Positions 9,358-17,740 of a stretch of DNA of 64,000 nt are shown one piece after another (the first letter of the stretch is position 1; every line of letters begins with the position of its first letter). The notes below the pieces were generated by a model, which made no database searches, had not been told where the DNA came from, and saw only the letters and a list, made by a program, of their open reading frames with translations. The DNA is from Burkholderia cepacia (lineage in GTDB: Bacteria; Pseudomonadota; Gammaproteobacteria; Burkholderiales; Burkholderiaceae), in the NCBI RefSeq assembly GCF_029962485.1, contig NZ_CP073639.1, forward strand, positions 682,001 to 746,000. Reading direction: 5' to 3'. A program made the position numbers and the translations under genes.

Positions 9358-9810
9358 GTGCAAAACTGGCGTGCGGCCGCGTCGTTGGCAAGCGTCTGCG
9401 TATTCAGCATGCTTTCTGCCGCCTGTGGGCCTTCTGAAAACCCGTTGCCTCCCCTTTTACAGGGAGCGTCCGGTACTGGGGCTGGAAGTGCATGTCCACG
9501 CGAAGGCGGTGCAAGCTTGGCGGAGTTGAAGGCGGCCGGCCGACTTCAAACCTCTCCCGAGCTAGATGCGCGATTACGCACCCAGTTTCCATCCGGATCC
9601 GGCGCGGAGTCGCTCGTCAGTGCGATTACATCGCAGGGATTCGAACTCCGGGATTCTTGCAACTACGACAGATCAATTCACATTGCCGCGTTTTTCAGGA
9701 AAGGCGTAGGTCTATTGCACTACGACACCTATGCAAGCGTCTATTGGAAAACGGACAAAGACAATCGAATAGTTTGGACCGCGGGCGTTGTTTCCTATTC
9801 CGGGTTGTAG
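9358..9810 (+). CDS. Putative small lipoprotein (150 aa)
   Basis: Begins at GTG 9358 behind a good CAAAGGAGTTGG ribosome site. A hydrophobic signal sequence (about residues 5-22) ends in the lipobox LSAAC, so Cys23 would be lipidated and the protein exported. The mature part is a small mixed domain with two further cysteines (SACPREGG and RDSCNYDR) that could form a disulfide in the periplasm. It ends in beta-rich VYWKTDKDNRIVWTAG. No family is recognised. GC and codon usage are less biased than in the flanking genes. Confidence 0.65.
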   Translation: MQNWRAAASLASVCVFSMLSAACGPSENPLPPLLQGASGTGAGSACPREGGASLAELKAAGRLQTSPELDARLRTQFPSGSGAESLVSAITSQGFELRDSCNYDRSIHIAAFFRKGVGLLHYDTYASVYWKTDKDNRIVWTAGVVSYSGL

Positions 9811-10196
9811 CAATAGGCTAACGTTGCACGTGAATTCTCGACAAGAACGGGCTCAACGGAATGAAGCATGCGGCACACTGAACGACCGCTTGCGGGAAGG
9901 GTGTCTGACCGCTCCAGGTCCTGCCGGAAGTCGTCTTCGCGCCGAAACGCATCGTTCGGTGCCCGTCACGGACGGAACCGCATCGACAGACGCAAGCGTT
10001 GAATTCCGGTTTCCGCCGAAACAGCAGCCGTCTGATCGTGGAGTAGTATTCCCCCATGTCCAGGTTATTGCTCGGACTCTGCGGCGCACAGCCAACCCTT
10101 CGACCAGGGCGACAAGCTCGTCAACGGGTTGGCGAACTGCTCCAATGATAGATGTGATGGCGTCGGCCGTAACGACGGCATTGATGGGAATGCATC
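9811..10196. other. Spacer with no recognisable gene (386 bp)
   Basis: No frame here shows the codon bias of genuine genes. The base composition is mixed. It separates the lipoprotein gene from the next membrane protein; nothing more can be supported. Confidence 0.4.
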
Positions 10197-10598
10197 ATGT
10201 CAACCGAGTGGAAGCACCGCGTCAGACTGTTTATCCAACGCTTCTGGCAGCCGACCAGTGCGTGCATGACCTGCATGCCGGGGAGCTGGGGCAATATCAT
10301 GAGCGTTGCCCACTGGACCATTGCACTTCATACAGGTCTGCTTACGGGACTCCTGGCTGTACTTTTGACTTTCACGCCTGCGGCAAAACTTTACGCGCAT
10401 CGATACGGCAATGCGCTGGTCGTGGGCGTCCTGACAACGTTGGGCGACGCCTACTCGCACACGAGCCACTATCGTATCCCCTATGTCGAACACATCGTGA
10501 CCGGTGCGATTTCAGGTCTCTTGACGCTGGCGGCCTCATATCTCCTCGAAGATCGCGCGCGACGCCTTCGGGCCGTATGGGCTCGGGTTTTCGGATAG
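10197..10598 (+). CDS. Hypothetical membrane protein (133 aa)
   Basis: The N-terminal region is soluble and carries a C-x-x-C pair in SACMTCMPGSWG. Two or three hydrophobic stretches follow: LHTGLLTGLLAVLLTFTPA, ALVVGVLTTLGDAYSH and IVTGAISGLLTLAASYLL. A basic tail (RARRLRAVWARV) completes an inner-membrane topology with a cytoplasmic C-terminus. His/Asp/Tyr between the helices (GDAYSHTSHYRIPY) is notable. The ribosome site is weak (GATGGGAATGC). Unrecognised. Confidence 0.55.
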   Translation: MSTEWKHRVRLFIQRFWQPTSACMTCMPGSWGNIMSVAHWTIALHTGLLTGLLAVLLTFTPAAKLYAHRYGNALVVGVLTTLGDAYSHTSHYRIPYVEHIVTGAISGLLTLAASYLLEDRARRLRAVWARVFG

Positions 10599-10799
10599 AT
10601 CGTCCTCTGACTTTGCGAACCCATCGACCCAAACGGAAAGAGGTTCCCCGGTGTGGTAACGCTGCATGACCGGGAGGCAGTTCATGGACAACAAGTGCTC
10701 GCGGTGGTTACATGCCCCAGCGTCAGGGCGCGGCTACAAACGGCCGTTCGACACAGCTTTTTAGATCGTCGACAATCGGTGCAGATAAGGGCGTAGCCT

Positions 10800-11033
10800 T
10801 TAGCGGTTACCGTCGATCAGATCGTTCAGCAGCGCATCGAACGCGGCCTGTGCGTCTTCAAGTTCCTGCAGGGCGGCATCAAAGGTTTGCAGCGCGAACG
10901 GCGAAGGCTCGCCGCTGCCTTGCGGCGGAAATTGCTTCTGCATCGAGGCGAAAGTACTCTGCACGCGCAGCGTGGCGGCCACCATGCGCTCCATCGCCTG
11001 GGTTTCTTCGGCTCGGGCCTGTTCCGGATTCAT
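10800..11033 (-). CDS. Small helical hypothetical protein (77 aa)
   Basis: The ATG at 11033 follows CCAAGGAGAGTGGA. A much longer same-frame stretch continues upstream but has no other start with a ribosome site and is Gly/Arg-rich, so it is set aside. The protein is a Glu/Ala/Gln-rich helical pair (ARAEETQAMERMVAATLRVQ and FDAALQELEDAQAAFDALLN) without a signal peptide, reminiscent of small phasin-like or YscG-like helical proteins but not assignable. Confidence 0.5.
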   Translation of the reverse strand: MNPEQARAEETQAMERMVAATLRVQSTFASMQKQFPPQGSGEPSPFALQTFDAALQELEDAQAAFDALLNDLIDGNR

Positions 11034-11344
11034 TCCACTCTCCTTGGATGGTTTTCTTGAAGACCAGATCGTACACGCTGTGTCCGCTCTTGCCGCCCTT
11101 GGCAGAACGACTCCGTTGAAGGTTCCAACGGCACGCTGCGCGAGAAGCGATTTAATCGGGAATGATTCCGCAGTCGCGCCGAGGCCAAGATACTCATCGA
11201 GCGTGGCTACAAAATCCCGCCGCAGGTCACAACGATTGGCCGCTTTGGATGAATCTGAAGGGCCGCCTCCGGGTCGACACCAGCCAATCGAGTCCCCACC
11301 TCCGCGCACCAGCCCCCATTTACCGCGCATCCGAACCCTTCCCG
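11034..11344. other. Spacer of mixed composition (311 bp)
   Basis: No complete gene. Short gene-like strings in conflicting frames hint at decayed coding DNA: minus-strand HSVYDLVFKKTIQGEW around 11040-11080, and plus-strand RAEAKILIERGYKIPP near 11180-11230 ending in a TGA. I could not join them into one protein. Confidence 0.3.
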
Positions 11345-12268
11345 TCACCCCTCCGCCCGCAACCACTCCAACAACCACGCCTGCGCACTCTCCTCCACCA
11401 CCGGCGCCGGCGTCAACAGGCAGTACTGAGACCCATCCTCGACGAACCCCATCGGCGCGACCAGCACACCGCTTGCGATGTCGTCGCGCACGAGATGCCA
11501 CGGCCCGATCGCCACCCCCAGCCCCGCGACAGCCGCCTGCAGACTGAAGTAAAAATGGTCGAACATCTGCCCGCGCCCGCCCGCCGCAGGCTGACCGACC
11601 GCCACCGCCCACTCCTTCCACGCCTCCGGCCGGGTCCGCGTATGCAATAGCGGCGCATCCTGCTTCAACGAACGCGCACCGCGGCGCGCGGCAAACCACG
11701 CACCGACCTTGTCCGCCCGGCAAACCGGCCCCACCCGCTCGGCGAACAACGGCGCCGCGTGATACCCCGCCGGCCACGCAAAATCGTTGCGTCGAATCGC
11801 CATGTCGATCCCGCTGTCGAACGAAAACGGCCCGCCCGCAGCGACCAGGTGGATATCGACACCCGCATATTGCGCCTGGAAATCCGGCCAGCGCGGGATC
11901 AGCCAGCGCATCAGAAGCGTCGGCTCGCACGACAGCACCCATCGCCGCGCACGCGCAGCCTCGCTACGCAATTCCCGCGCGGCGTGCCGCATCAGGCCGA
12001 GGCCGTCATGGACTGCCTGCGCCAGCTTGCGCCCCGCATCGGTCAGGAATACACGACGGCTACGCCGCAGGAACAACGCCACACCCAGATCATCTTCGAG
12101 CAGACGCACCGCGCGGCTGACCGCGCCGTGCGTCAAGCACAGCTCGTCGGCGGCACGACTGAAATTCTCGTGACGCGCCGCCGCCTCGAAACAGCGCAAC
12201 GCCATCAGCGAAGGCAGGCCCGCACTGGTCGATTGTGAGTCAGGATCACCATTCTGGTCAGAAATCAT
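11345..12268 (-). CDS. LysR-family regulator, GcvA-like (307 aa)
   Basis: N-terminal winged HTH with LRCFEAAARHENFSRAADEL and THGAVSRAVRLLEDDLG (about residues 23-80), then a periplasmic-binding-like effector domain. The LPSLMALRCFEAAARH opening is typical of the GcvA/AmpR branch. Divergently transcribed from the LysE exporter gene across a 66-bp gap. By the usual LysR arrangement it probably controls the exporter in response to an amino acid. Confidence 0.9.
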   Translation of the reverse strand: MISDQNGDPDSQSTSAGLPSLMALRCFEAAARHENFSRAADELCLTHGAVSRAVRLLEDDLGVALFLRRSRRVFLTDAGRKLAQAVHDGLGLMRHAARELRSEAARARRWVLSCEPTLLMRWLIPRWPDFQAQYAGVDIHLVAAGGPFSFDSGIDMAIRRNDFAWPAGYHAAPLFAERVGPVCRADKVGAWFAARRGARSLKQDAPLLHTRTRPEAWKEWAVAVGQPAAGGRGQMFDHFYFSLQAAVAGLGVAIGPWHLVRDDIASGVLVAPMGFVEDGSQYCLLTPAPVVEESAQAWLLEWLRAEG

Positions 12269-12334
12269 CGTTTTTCCCGATGGAACATGGTCGTTATTAT
12301 TTTGCCATCAGGGTTCCCATCGCAAGGAAAAGCA

Positions 12335-12952
12335 ATGACCGAATTGATAGTTGTATTCACCATCACGTTGCTGGCCGTCATCAGCCCAGGTCCGGACTTC
12401 GCGATGGTCACGCGCAACAGCCTCCTGCTGTCGCGCCGTGCCGGCGTGCTCACCGCACTGGGAATCGGGCTGGGCGTCACGGTTCACGTGAGCTACACGC
12501 TGCTGGGCGTAGGGCTTCTGATCCGCCAGTCGTTGTGGCTCTTCAACACCGTCAAGCTGATCGGCGCGATCTACCTGATCTACCTGGGCGTCAAAATGCT
12601 GATGACTAAGGCCCATGACAAGCAATCCGACGCACCGGCAGCACCGTTGTCCGATCTCGCCGCGCTGCGCACCGGCTTCCTGACCAACGCGCTGAATCCG
12701 AAGACCACGGTGTTCATCGTCAGCCTGTTCATGCAGGCAGTCCGGCCCGACACGCCGTTGATCGTGCAGATCGGCTATGGCGCATTCATCGCGGTGGCGC
12801 ATGCCGGCTGGTTCAGCCTGGTGGCCGTCTGCTTTTCAGCGACGGCCGTCCGCGATCGCCTGATGTCCCTGCGCCACTGGATCGACCGCACCTTCGGCTG
12901 CCTGCTCGTGGGCTTCGGTGTCGCGCTCGCCATCGCGCGCGGCGGACGCTGA
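12335..12952 (+). CDS. LysE/RhtB-family amino-acid exporter (205 aa)
   Basis: Inner-membrane exporter of the LysE superfamily: about six hydrophobic segments, the signature ISPGPDFAMVTRNSL near residues 16-30, and FLTNALNPKTTVFI near residue 116. Members export amino acids or derivatives such as homoserine, threonine or lysine; substrate not predictable here. ATG at 12335 with AAGGAAAAGCA upstream; an in-frame start at 12287 would overlap the control region. Paired with the divergent LysR gene at 11345-12268. Confidence 0.92.
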   Translation: MTELIVVFTITLLAVISPGPDFAMVTRNSLLLSRRAGVLTALGIGLGVTVHVSYTLLGVGLLIRQSLWLFNTVKLIGAIYLIYLGVKMLMTKAHDKQSDAPAAPLSDLAALRTGFLTNALNPKTTVFIVSLFMQAVRPDTPLIVQIGYGAFIAVAHAGWFSLVAVCFSATAVRDRLMSLRHWIDRTFGCLLVGFGVALAIARGGR

Positions 12953-12979
12953 CCTCACCGCACACGACGCGTTGCAACG

Positions 12980-13612
12980 TCAGAACGCGCGTGCGATCGT
13001 CCGCGCTTCGTCAATCGCCCGACTGCGATCGACCTTTCCTTCGGGACCGAACAACGTGCGTTCGACGACAATTCCCGCGATGTCCGTCACGCCCACGAAC
13101 TTGAGCCACGTTTCCATATACGGACGCTGCAGGTCGAACTCGGCGGCTGGCGTAAACGAACCCGGCGCCTCGTAGCTGAGCCCGCGCGCGTACACGACGG
13201 CCGCCTTTTTTCCGGCCAGCTTGCCGCTGAAACCCGATCCGTCGAACGTGAACAGCACATCCTTCTGCGAGATCACGTCGATCAGGTGCTTGAGCTTGTA
13301 CGGAATGCTGAAATTCCACAGCGGCACGCCGAACAGGAACTTGTCCGCGTCGTGGAACGGCGCCGCGAGCCGTTCGATCTGCTGCCACGCAGCGACCTGT
13401 TCCGGCGTCAACGCCGTGCCGCTCAGTCCGGCATATTTCGCGGCCAGCGCGGCTGCATCGAATTCGGGCAGCACCACGTCCCAGATGTCGAGCGTCTGTA
13501 TTTCATGATCGGGATGCGCGTGCCGGTACGCATCGAGAAATGCGCTGCACACGTCGATGGACGCCGAATAGGCCTTGTTGGGGGAGCCTTCGATATAAAG
13601 CACGCGTGTCAT
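12980..13612 (-). CDS. azoR: FMN-dependent NADH-azoreductase (210 aa)
   Basis: Flavodoxin-like quinone reductase family. The N-terminal FMN phosphate loop is VLYIEGSPNKAYSAS, the middle FMN contact is VPLWNFSIPYKLKHLID, and a later YARGLSYEAPG corresponds to the family G-x-x-Y region. AzoR-type enzymes reduce azo compounds and quinones by two-electron NADH-dependent chemistry in the cytoplasm and protect against electrophilic quinones. ATG at 13612 gives the usual length; an in-frame start 54 bp upstream is less likely. Divergent from a LysR gene. Confidence 0.92.
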   Translation of the reverse strand: MTRVLYIEGSPNKAYSASIDVCSAFLDAYRHAHPDHEIQTLDIWDVVLPEFDAAALAAKYAGLSGTALTPEQVAAWQQIERLAAPFHDADKFLFGVPLWNFSIPYKLKHLIDVISQKDVLFTFDGSGFSGKLAGKKAAVVYARGLSYEAPGSFTPAAEFDLQRPYMETWLKFVGVTDIAGIVVERTLFGPEGKVDRSRAIDEARTIARAF

Positions 13613-13711
13613 GGAGCCGATCCTTGCGACGAGTGACGGCGACGCACGGGATGCGCGATCGCCCACTACGAGTCGCAGCCTATCGGGCCGGCCTATAATC
13701 CGGAAACGATA

Positions 13712-13728
13712 TTAATTGATCGAATTAA
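13712..13728. promoter_or_regulatory. Candidate LysR operator between azoR and its regulator
   Basis: Perfect inverted repeat TTAATT-GATCG-AATTAA, the T-N11-A pattern of LysR boxes, lying 17 bp before the LysR start codon and about 100 bp before azoR. A TATAAT hexamer on the plus strand at 13694-13699 lies next to it. Confidence 0.55.
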
Positions 13729-13744
13729 CCCGGATTGGTAATCA

Positions 13745-14623
13745 ATGAGCGCTCCCCTCGACACGACGCTGCTTCACACGTTTGTTGCGGTCGCCGACGT
13801 GCGAAGCTTCACCGGCGCCGGTCACCGGCTGAACCTCAGCCAATCCGCAGTCAGCGCGCAGATCGTTCGACTCGAAGAACAGGTCGGCCGCGCGCTGCTC
13901 GTACGCAATACGCGCAGCGTCACGCTCACCGCGCATGGCGAGACACTGCTCGGCTATGCGCGCGCGATGCTCAACCTGAGCGAGGAAGCACGGGCGAGGC
14001 TGGGAGCCGGCAACGCCGTCGACGTCAAGCTGCGGATCGGTGCATCGGAAGACTTTGCCGGAGACTGGCTTCCCGACGTGATGCGCCGCTATTGCGCCGC
14101 GCGGCGCGGCTTGCGGCTGGATCTGGTGGTGGACATCGGCGACAGCCTGTTTCGACGTCACGCGAACGGCGAGTTCGATCTCGTGATCGGCAGCCGGTGT
14201 TCGCATTCCGGCCAGGGCACGACGTTGTGGCAGGAACCGCTCGTCTGGGCATTCGCACGCCACGAGCCGCTTCCGGAAGGCGACGTGCCGCTCGCATGCT
14301 TCCCCGATCCGTGCCCGTACCGGGGCGCCGCCGTCAAGACGCTCGCGCTGGCCGGCATGGGCTACCGCATCGCGTGCGAAAGCCCGAGCGTCACCGGCAT
14401 CCTGACGTTTGCGCGCGCCGGCATCGCGATCGCGCCATTGCCGCGCAGCGCGATCGACGACACGCTCCGTGAATTGGGCGGATCCGAAGGATTGCCGGCG
14501 CTGCCGGACATGGAATTCGTGATGATGCACGACGCCGCGGTACCGGCAGCTGTCGAATTCGCCGCGACGATTGTCGACGAAACCGCCGTTCGAACGGCGG
14601 CCGGTAAACGCAATCGAGCCTGA
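13745..14623 (+). CDS. LysR-family regulator (292 aa)
   Basis: N-terminal HTH with LLHTFVAVADVRSFTGAGHRL and SQSAVSAQIVRLEEQVGRAL, then an effector-binding domain of the usual size. It is divergent from azoR with the palindrome at 13712-13728 between them, so it most likely senses quinone or electrophile stress and activates azoR. Convergent with the aldehyde dehydrogenase gene, with a hairpin between. Confidence 0.9.
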   Translation: MSAPLDTTLLHTFVAVADVRSFTGAGHRLNLSQSAVSAQIVRLEEQVGRALLVRNTRSVTLTAHGETLLGYARAMLNLSEEARARLGAGNAVDVKLRIGASEDFAGDWLPDVMRRYCAARRGLRLDLVVDIGDSLFRRHANGEFDLVIGSRCSHSGQGTTLWQEPLVWAFARHEPLPEGDVPLACFPDPCPYRGAAVKTLALAGMGYRIACESPSVTGILTFARAGIAIAPLPRSAIDDTLRELGGSEGLPALPDMEFVMMHDAAVPAAVEFAATIVDETAVRTAAGKRNRA

Positions 14624-14647
14624 CGAACAGCGCTCGCGACAATACAT

Positions 14648-14670
14648 GCGGGGCACGCGCCGCGCCCCGC
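14648..14670. terminator. Hairpin between convergent LysR and aldehyde dehydrogenase genes
   Basis: Stem GCGGGGC / GCCCCGC with a 9-nt loop in the 52-bp space between two convergent stops. There is no T-run, so it is a plausible bidirectional but not classical terminator. Confidence 0.4.
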
Positions 14671-14675
14671 CCGGC

Positions 14676-16151
14676 TCACCGCTTCACGCTCCATTCGACG
14701 CGCCCGCCAGCAGGCTCCCGGCCGCGCCCGAGCAGCGCGGCCAGCGTGACATCCGCGAGCTTGCCGAACGGCGCGCGCAGCAGCGTCGGCAGGCTCCAGC
14801 GGCCCTGCACGAACACGCCTTTCGCGTGGCTCATCGTGCGAAATCCCTCGATGCCGTGATAGGCGCCCATCCCGCTCGGTCCGACGCCGCCGAACGGCAG
14901 GTCCTCCTGCGCGACGTGCAGGATCGTGTTGTTGATGCCGACATTGCCCGACGTGGTGCGCGTCAGCAGCGTCTCGCAGTCGCCGTCCCGTGCGCCGAAG
15001 TAATACAGCGCCAGCGGCCGCGGGCGCGCGTTGACGTAATCGACGACCTCGTCGATCGTGCGATACGTGCGCACCGGCAGGATCGGCCCGAAGATTTCCT
15101 CCTGCATGACGGCCGTATCGTCGCCCGCCCCGACGATCAGCGTCGGCGCGAGCGTGCGCTTGCGGGTCGCCGCGTGCCGCGGGTTCACGCCCGCCTCGAT
15201 CACACGCGCGCCTTTGCTGCGCGCTTCGTCAACGAGCCCCTTCAGGCGATCGAAATGCCGGTCGCTGACGATCGATGTGTAATCCTGACTGGTCGGCCCG
15301 TCCGGATAGAAGCGTGCGACGGCCGCATCGTATTGCGCGACGAACGCATCCAGGTCGTCTTCATGGACCAGCGCGTAATCGGGCGCCACGCATGTCTGTC
15401 CGCCGTTCGACAGCTTGCCGAACACGATGCTGGACATCGTCCGGCCATCGACATGCCCCCTCGCGACGATCGCGGGGCTCTTGCCGCCCAGTTCGAGCGT
15501 GACCGGCACGAGATTGTCGCTTGCCGCCTTCATGACCTTGCGGCCCACCTGCGTACTGCCGGTAAACAGCAGATGATCGAACGGCAAACCGCTGAAGGCG
15601 GCGCCGACTTCCGGACCGCCCAGCACGACCGCGACTTCTTCGCTCGGGAAGGTGTCCGCCAGCATCCGGCGCATCACTTCGCTGGTGCGCGGCGTCAGCT
15701 CCGACGGCTTGAGCATCGCGCGGTTGCCGGCCGCCAGCGCGGTTGCCAGCGGAATGAACGTCAGCGCGAACGGGTAATTCCACGGCGCCATCACGCCGAT
15801 GACACCCAGCGGCTGGTATTCCACATGCGCGTGCCCGGCCCGATAAAGGAGGCCGACGTGCCGGCGCTGCGGCTTCATGAAACGGCGCAGATTGCGCGTC
15901 AGGTAATCGATGGCCTGGACCACGCCCATCAATTCCATGATCGCGGTTTCGTGATGCGAGCGATGCCCGAAATCGGCACTGATGGCCTCTTCCACATCGC
16001 GACGATGCGCGAGCACGACGGCACGCAGCCGCGCGAGCTTCGCCTTGCGCTGCTGAATTCCCGGCGGCCCCTCGGTGACGAATGCCTTGCGCTGACGGGC
16101 CAGCAACGCCGCCGGGTCGATGCTCGAGCTGGATTCTGCGGAAACGGCCAT
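14676..16151 (-). CDS. Coniferyl-aldehyde dehydrogenase-like aldehyde dehydrogenase (491 aa)
   Basis: NAD(P)-dependent aldehyde dehydrogenase. The catalytic Cys254 lies in GGQTCVAPDYAL and the general base Glu220 in LELGGKSP; APWNYPF at 122-128 and FTGSTQVGRK at 196-205 complete the cofactor site. The CVAPDY signature is that of the CalB/AlkH-type branch, which oxidises aromatic or long-chain aldehydes to acids. ATG at 16151 is preferred, with GTGAGGTCCACC in front; a GTG at 16163 overlaps this site. Divergent from the TetR gene at 16251, its likely repressor. Confidence 0.9.
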   Translation of the reverse strand: MAVSAESSSSIDPAALLARQRKAFVTEGPPGIQQRKAKLARLRAVVLAHRRDVEEAISADFGHRSHHETAIMELMGVVQAIDYLTRNLRRFMKPQRRHVGLLYRAGHAHVEYQPLGVIGVMAPWNYPFALTFIPLATALAAGNRAMLKPSELTPRTSEVMRRMLADTFPSEEVAVVLGGPEVGAAFSGLPFDHLLFTGSTQVGRKVMKAASDNLVPVTLELGGKSPAIVARGHVDGRTMSSIVFGKLSNGGQTCVAPDYALVHEDDLDAFVAQYDAAVARFYPDGPTSQDYTSIVSDRHFDRLKGLVDEARSKGARVIEAGVNPRHAATRKRTLAPTLIVGAGDDTAVMQEEIFGPILPVRTYRTIDEVVDYVNARPRPLALYYFGARDGDCETLLTRTTSGNVGINNTILHVAQEDLPFGGVGPSGMGAYHGIEGFRTMSHAKGVFVQGRWSLPTLLRAPFGKLADVTLAALLGRGREPAGGRVEWSVKR

Positions 16152-16205
16152 GGTGGACCTCACGAGGTTACGTCGATGTAGACACTGTCAACTTGCATGC
16201 AGCCG

Positions 16206-16235
16206 ATCATAGGACCACAATGTGTTTCTTGTCAA
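16206..16235 (-). promoter_or_regulatory. Sigma70-type promoter for the aldehyde dehydrogenase gene
   Basis: On the minus strand: TTGACA (16230-16235), 18-bp spacer, TATGAT (16206-16211), the best sigma70 match seen in this region. The heptamer TGTCAAC occurs twice on the plus strand, at 16186-16192 and 16230-16236. The first copy belongs to an imperfect palindrome around GACA-C-TGTC (16181-16189). These are candidate TetR binding sites over the promoter and the start of the transcript. Confidence 0.6.
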
Positions 16236-16250
16236 CATAGGAGCAACACG

Positions 16251-16904
16251 ATGTCGTCGGATGGGGATGCGGACGCCGGGCACAAGGCTTATCACCACGG
16301 GGATCTGCGTCGCGCGATCATCGAAACGGCGCTCGACACGCTGCAGGAGCAGCAAGGCTGGCAGTTCACGCTGCGCGAGATCGCGCGGCGCGCGAACGTC
16401 AGCCACTCCGCGCCGTACCGGCATTTCCCCGACAAGGCCGCGTTGCTGCACGAACTCGCGCTGATCGGTTTCGATCGCCTGCGCGACGAACTTGCCGCAT
16501 CCGTCGACTCCTCGGCGGGCGCACCGGACGTGCTGCTGGCGCTCGCCTACGCCCATCTCGCGTTCGGGCAGCGCAACCCGGATCTGTATCGCCTGATGTT
16601 TGCCGCGGATGCCGGGGAGCCGTCCGACATTCATCTCGATCCGCGGGTGCAGGCGCCCTTCCTGCTGGTGGTCGACATCCTCGAGCACGGCCAGCGCGCC
16701 GGCACGATCCGCCCGCGCTCGGCGCTCGGCCAGGCAACCGCGTGCTGGGCCCATCTCCACGGCCTGACCATGCTCGCGATCGACGGACGACTGGTGCGCG
16801 AGAAGGTGGGCGATCATGCGATCGAAGATGCACTGACGACATTGCTGGACGGACTCGTGCTGCCCGACACGCGCACGCGTACAACCCGGTCGAAAAGATC
16901 TTGA
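16251..16904 (+). CDS. TetR-family regulator (217 aa)
   Basis: N-terminal HTH with HHGDLRRAIIETALDTL and FTLREIARRANVSHSAPYRHFPDK (about residues 14-65), then a helical C-terminal ligand domain of the TetR_C_33/WHG type. ATG at 16251 with an ATAGGAGCAACACG leader. Divergent from the aldehyde dehydrogenase gene, whose promoter lies between them; aldehyde-type ligand likely by context. Its stop codon at 16902-16904 lies within the -35 element of the downstream Hsp31/PfpI promoter. Confidence 0.9.
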   Translation: MSSDGDADAGHKAYHHGDLRRAIIETALDTLQEQQGWQFTLREIARRANVSHSAPYRHFPDKAALLHELALIGFDRLRDELAASVDSSAGAPDVLLALAYAHLAFGQRNPDLYRLMFAADAGEPSDIHLDPRVQAPFLLVVDILEHGQRAGTIRPRSALGQATACWAHLHGLTMLAIDGRLVREKVGDHAIEDALTTLLDGLVLPDTRTRTTRSKRS

Positions 16905-16931
16905 CCTTGAACTTCACTTAAAGGTTATGGT
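16901..16931 (+). promoter_or_regulatory. MerR-type promoter (19-bp spacer) for the Hsp31/PfpI gene
   Basis: TTGACC (16901-16906), a 19-bp spacer (16907-16925) and TATGGT (16926-16931). The spacer region holds the inverted repeat ACCTTGAACT-TC-ACTTAAAGGT. Over-long 19-bp spacers are the hallmark of promoters activated by DNA distortion by MerR-family proteins. Two more sites with matching sequence lie at 20627-20657 and 21196-21226. Confidence 0.75.
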
Positions 16932-17036
16932 TTGCCTCGGCAGCGTATCGAAGCCATGGGTATGGGTACTGCCATCCGACAATCCGGCAGCACGTCGACG
17001 ACGTCCGCCCGTGGCCGATCAAGAGGAAACCGCATC

Positions 17037-17720
17037 ATGACCAAGCGCATCCTTCATGTCGTCAGCAATGTCGCGCACTACGCCGATCCGTCGCAACCGA
17101 CCGGCCTGTGGCTGTCCGAGCTGACCCATGCCCATGAAATCTTCGCGGCGAAAGGCTATGAGCAGCGGCTCGTGAGCCCGAGGGGCGGCGTGTCGCCGCT
17201 GGAGCCGCGCTCGCTGAAATGGCCGCATGCCGACGCCGCGTCGAAAGCATGGCGCGCCGACAAGGCCAACGAGGCGCTGCTCGCGAACACCGCGCGCCCG
17301 GACGAAATCGATTCGGCCGATTTCGATGCGATCTACTTCACCGGCGGCCATGCGGTCATGTGGGACTACCCGGACGATGCCGGGCTGCAGCGGCTCACGC
17401 GCGAGCTCTACGAGCGCGGCGGTGTCGTATCGTCGGTCTGCCACGGCTACTGCGGGTTGCTGAACACCCGGCTGTCGGACGGCTCGCTGCTGGTCGCCGG
17501 GCGCCGGATCACCGGCTACTCGTGGGTGGAGGAAATCCTGGCCGGCGTCGCGAAGAAAGTGCCCTACAACGTCGAGCAGCAGATGCAGCAGCGCGGCGCG
17601 CGCTACGAGAAGGCGCTGCTGCCGTTCACGTCGAACGTCGTCGTCGACGGCCGCCTGGTGACCGGCCAGAATCCGCAATCGGCGAAGGCAACGGCCGAAC
17701 AGGTCGTCGCCCTGCTGTAA
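17037..17720 (+). CDS. DJ-1/PfpI-family protein, Hsp31-like (227 aa)
   Basis: Class I glutamine amidotransferase-like fold. The nucleophile elbow is SSVCHGYCG with Cys135 and His136; TGGHAVMWDYP at 102-112 is the family D-phe-x-GGHG-x-x-x-D region; LSELTHAHE supplies conserved Glu28 and Glu34. This is the Hsp31/HchA-type layout associated with glyoxalase III, chaperone or deglycase activity in carbonyl and oxidative stress. ATG at 17037 after AAGAGGAAAC. The promoter at 16901-16931 puts it under MerR-type control, and a MerR gene is convergent immediately downstream. Confidence 0.9.
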   Translation: MTKRILHVVSNVAHYADPSQPTGLWLSELTHAHEIFAAKGYEQRLVSPRGGVSPLEPRSLKWPHADAASKAWRADKANEALLANTARPDEIDSADFDAIYFTGGHAVMWDYPDDAGLQRLTRELYERGGVVSSVCHGYCGLLNTRLSDGSLLVAGRRITGYSWVEEILAGVAKKVPYNVEQQMQQRGARYEKALLPFTSNVVVDGRLVTGQNPQSAKATAEQVVALL

Positions 17721-17740
17721 CGCGGCGCGCCGGCGGCCGC

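Noticed and set aside
10800..11942. 380-codon minus frame overlapping a LysR gene
   Set aside because: Only the last 77 codons have a ribosome site and a sensible composition; the rest is Gly/Arg-rich and overlaps the LysR coding frame.
16932..17037. Upstream start for the Hsp31/PfpI protein
   Set aside because: Lies between promoter and gene and shows no protein-like pattern; ATG 17037 has the ribosome site and the normal family start.
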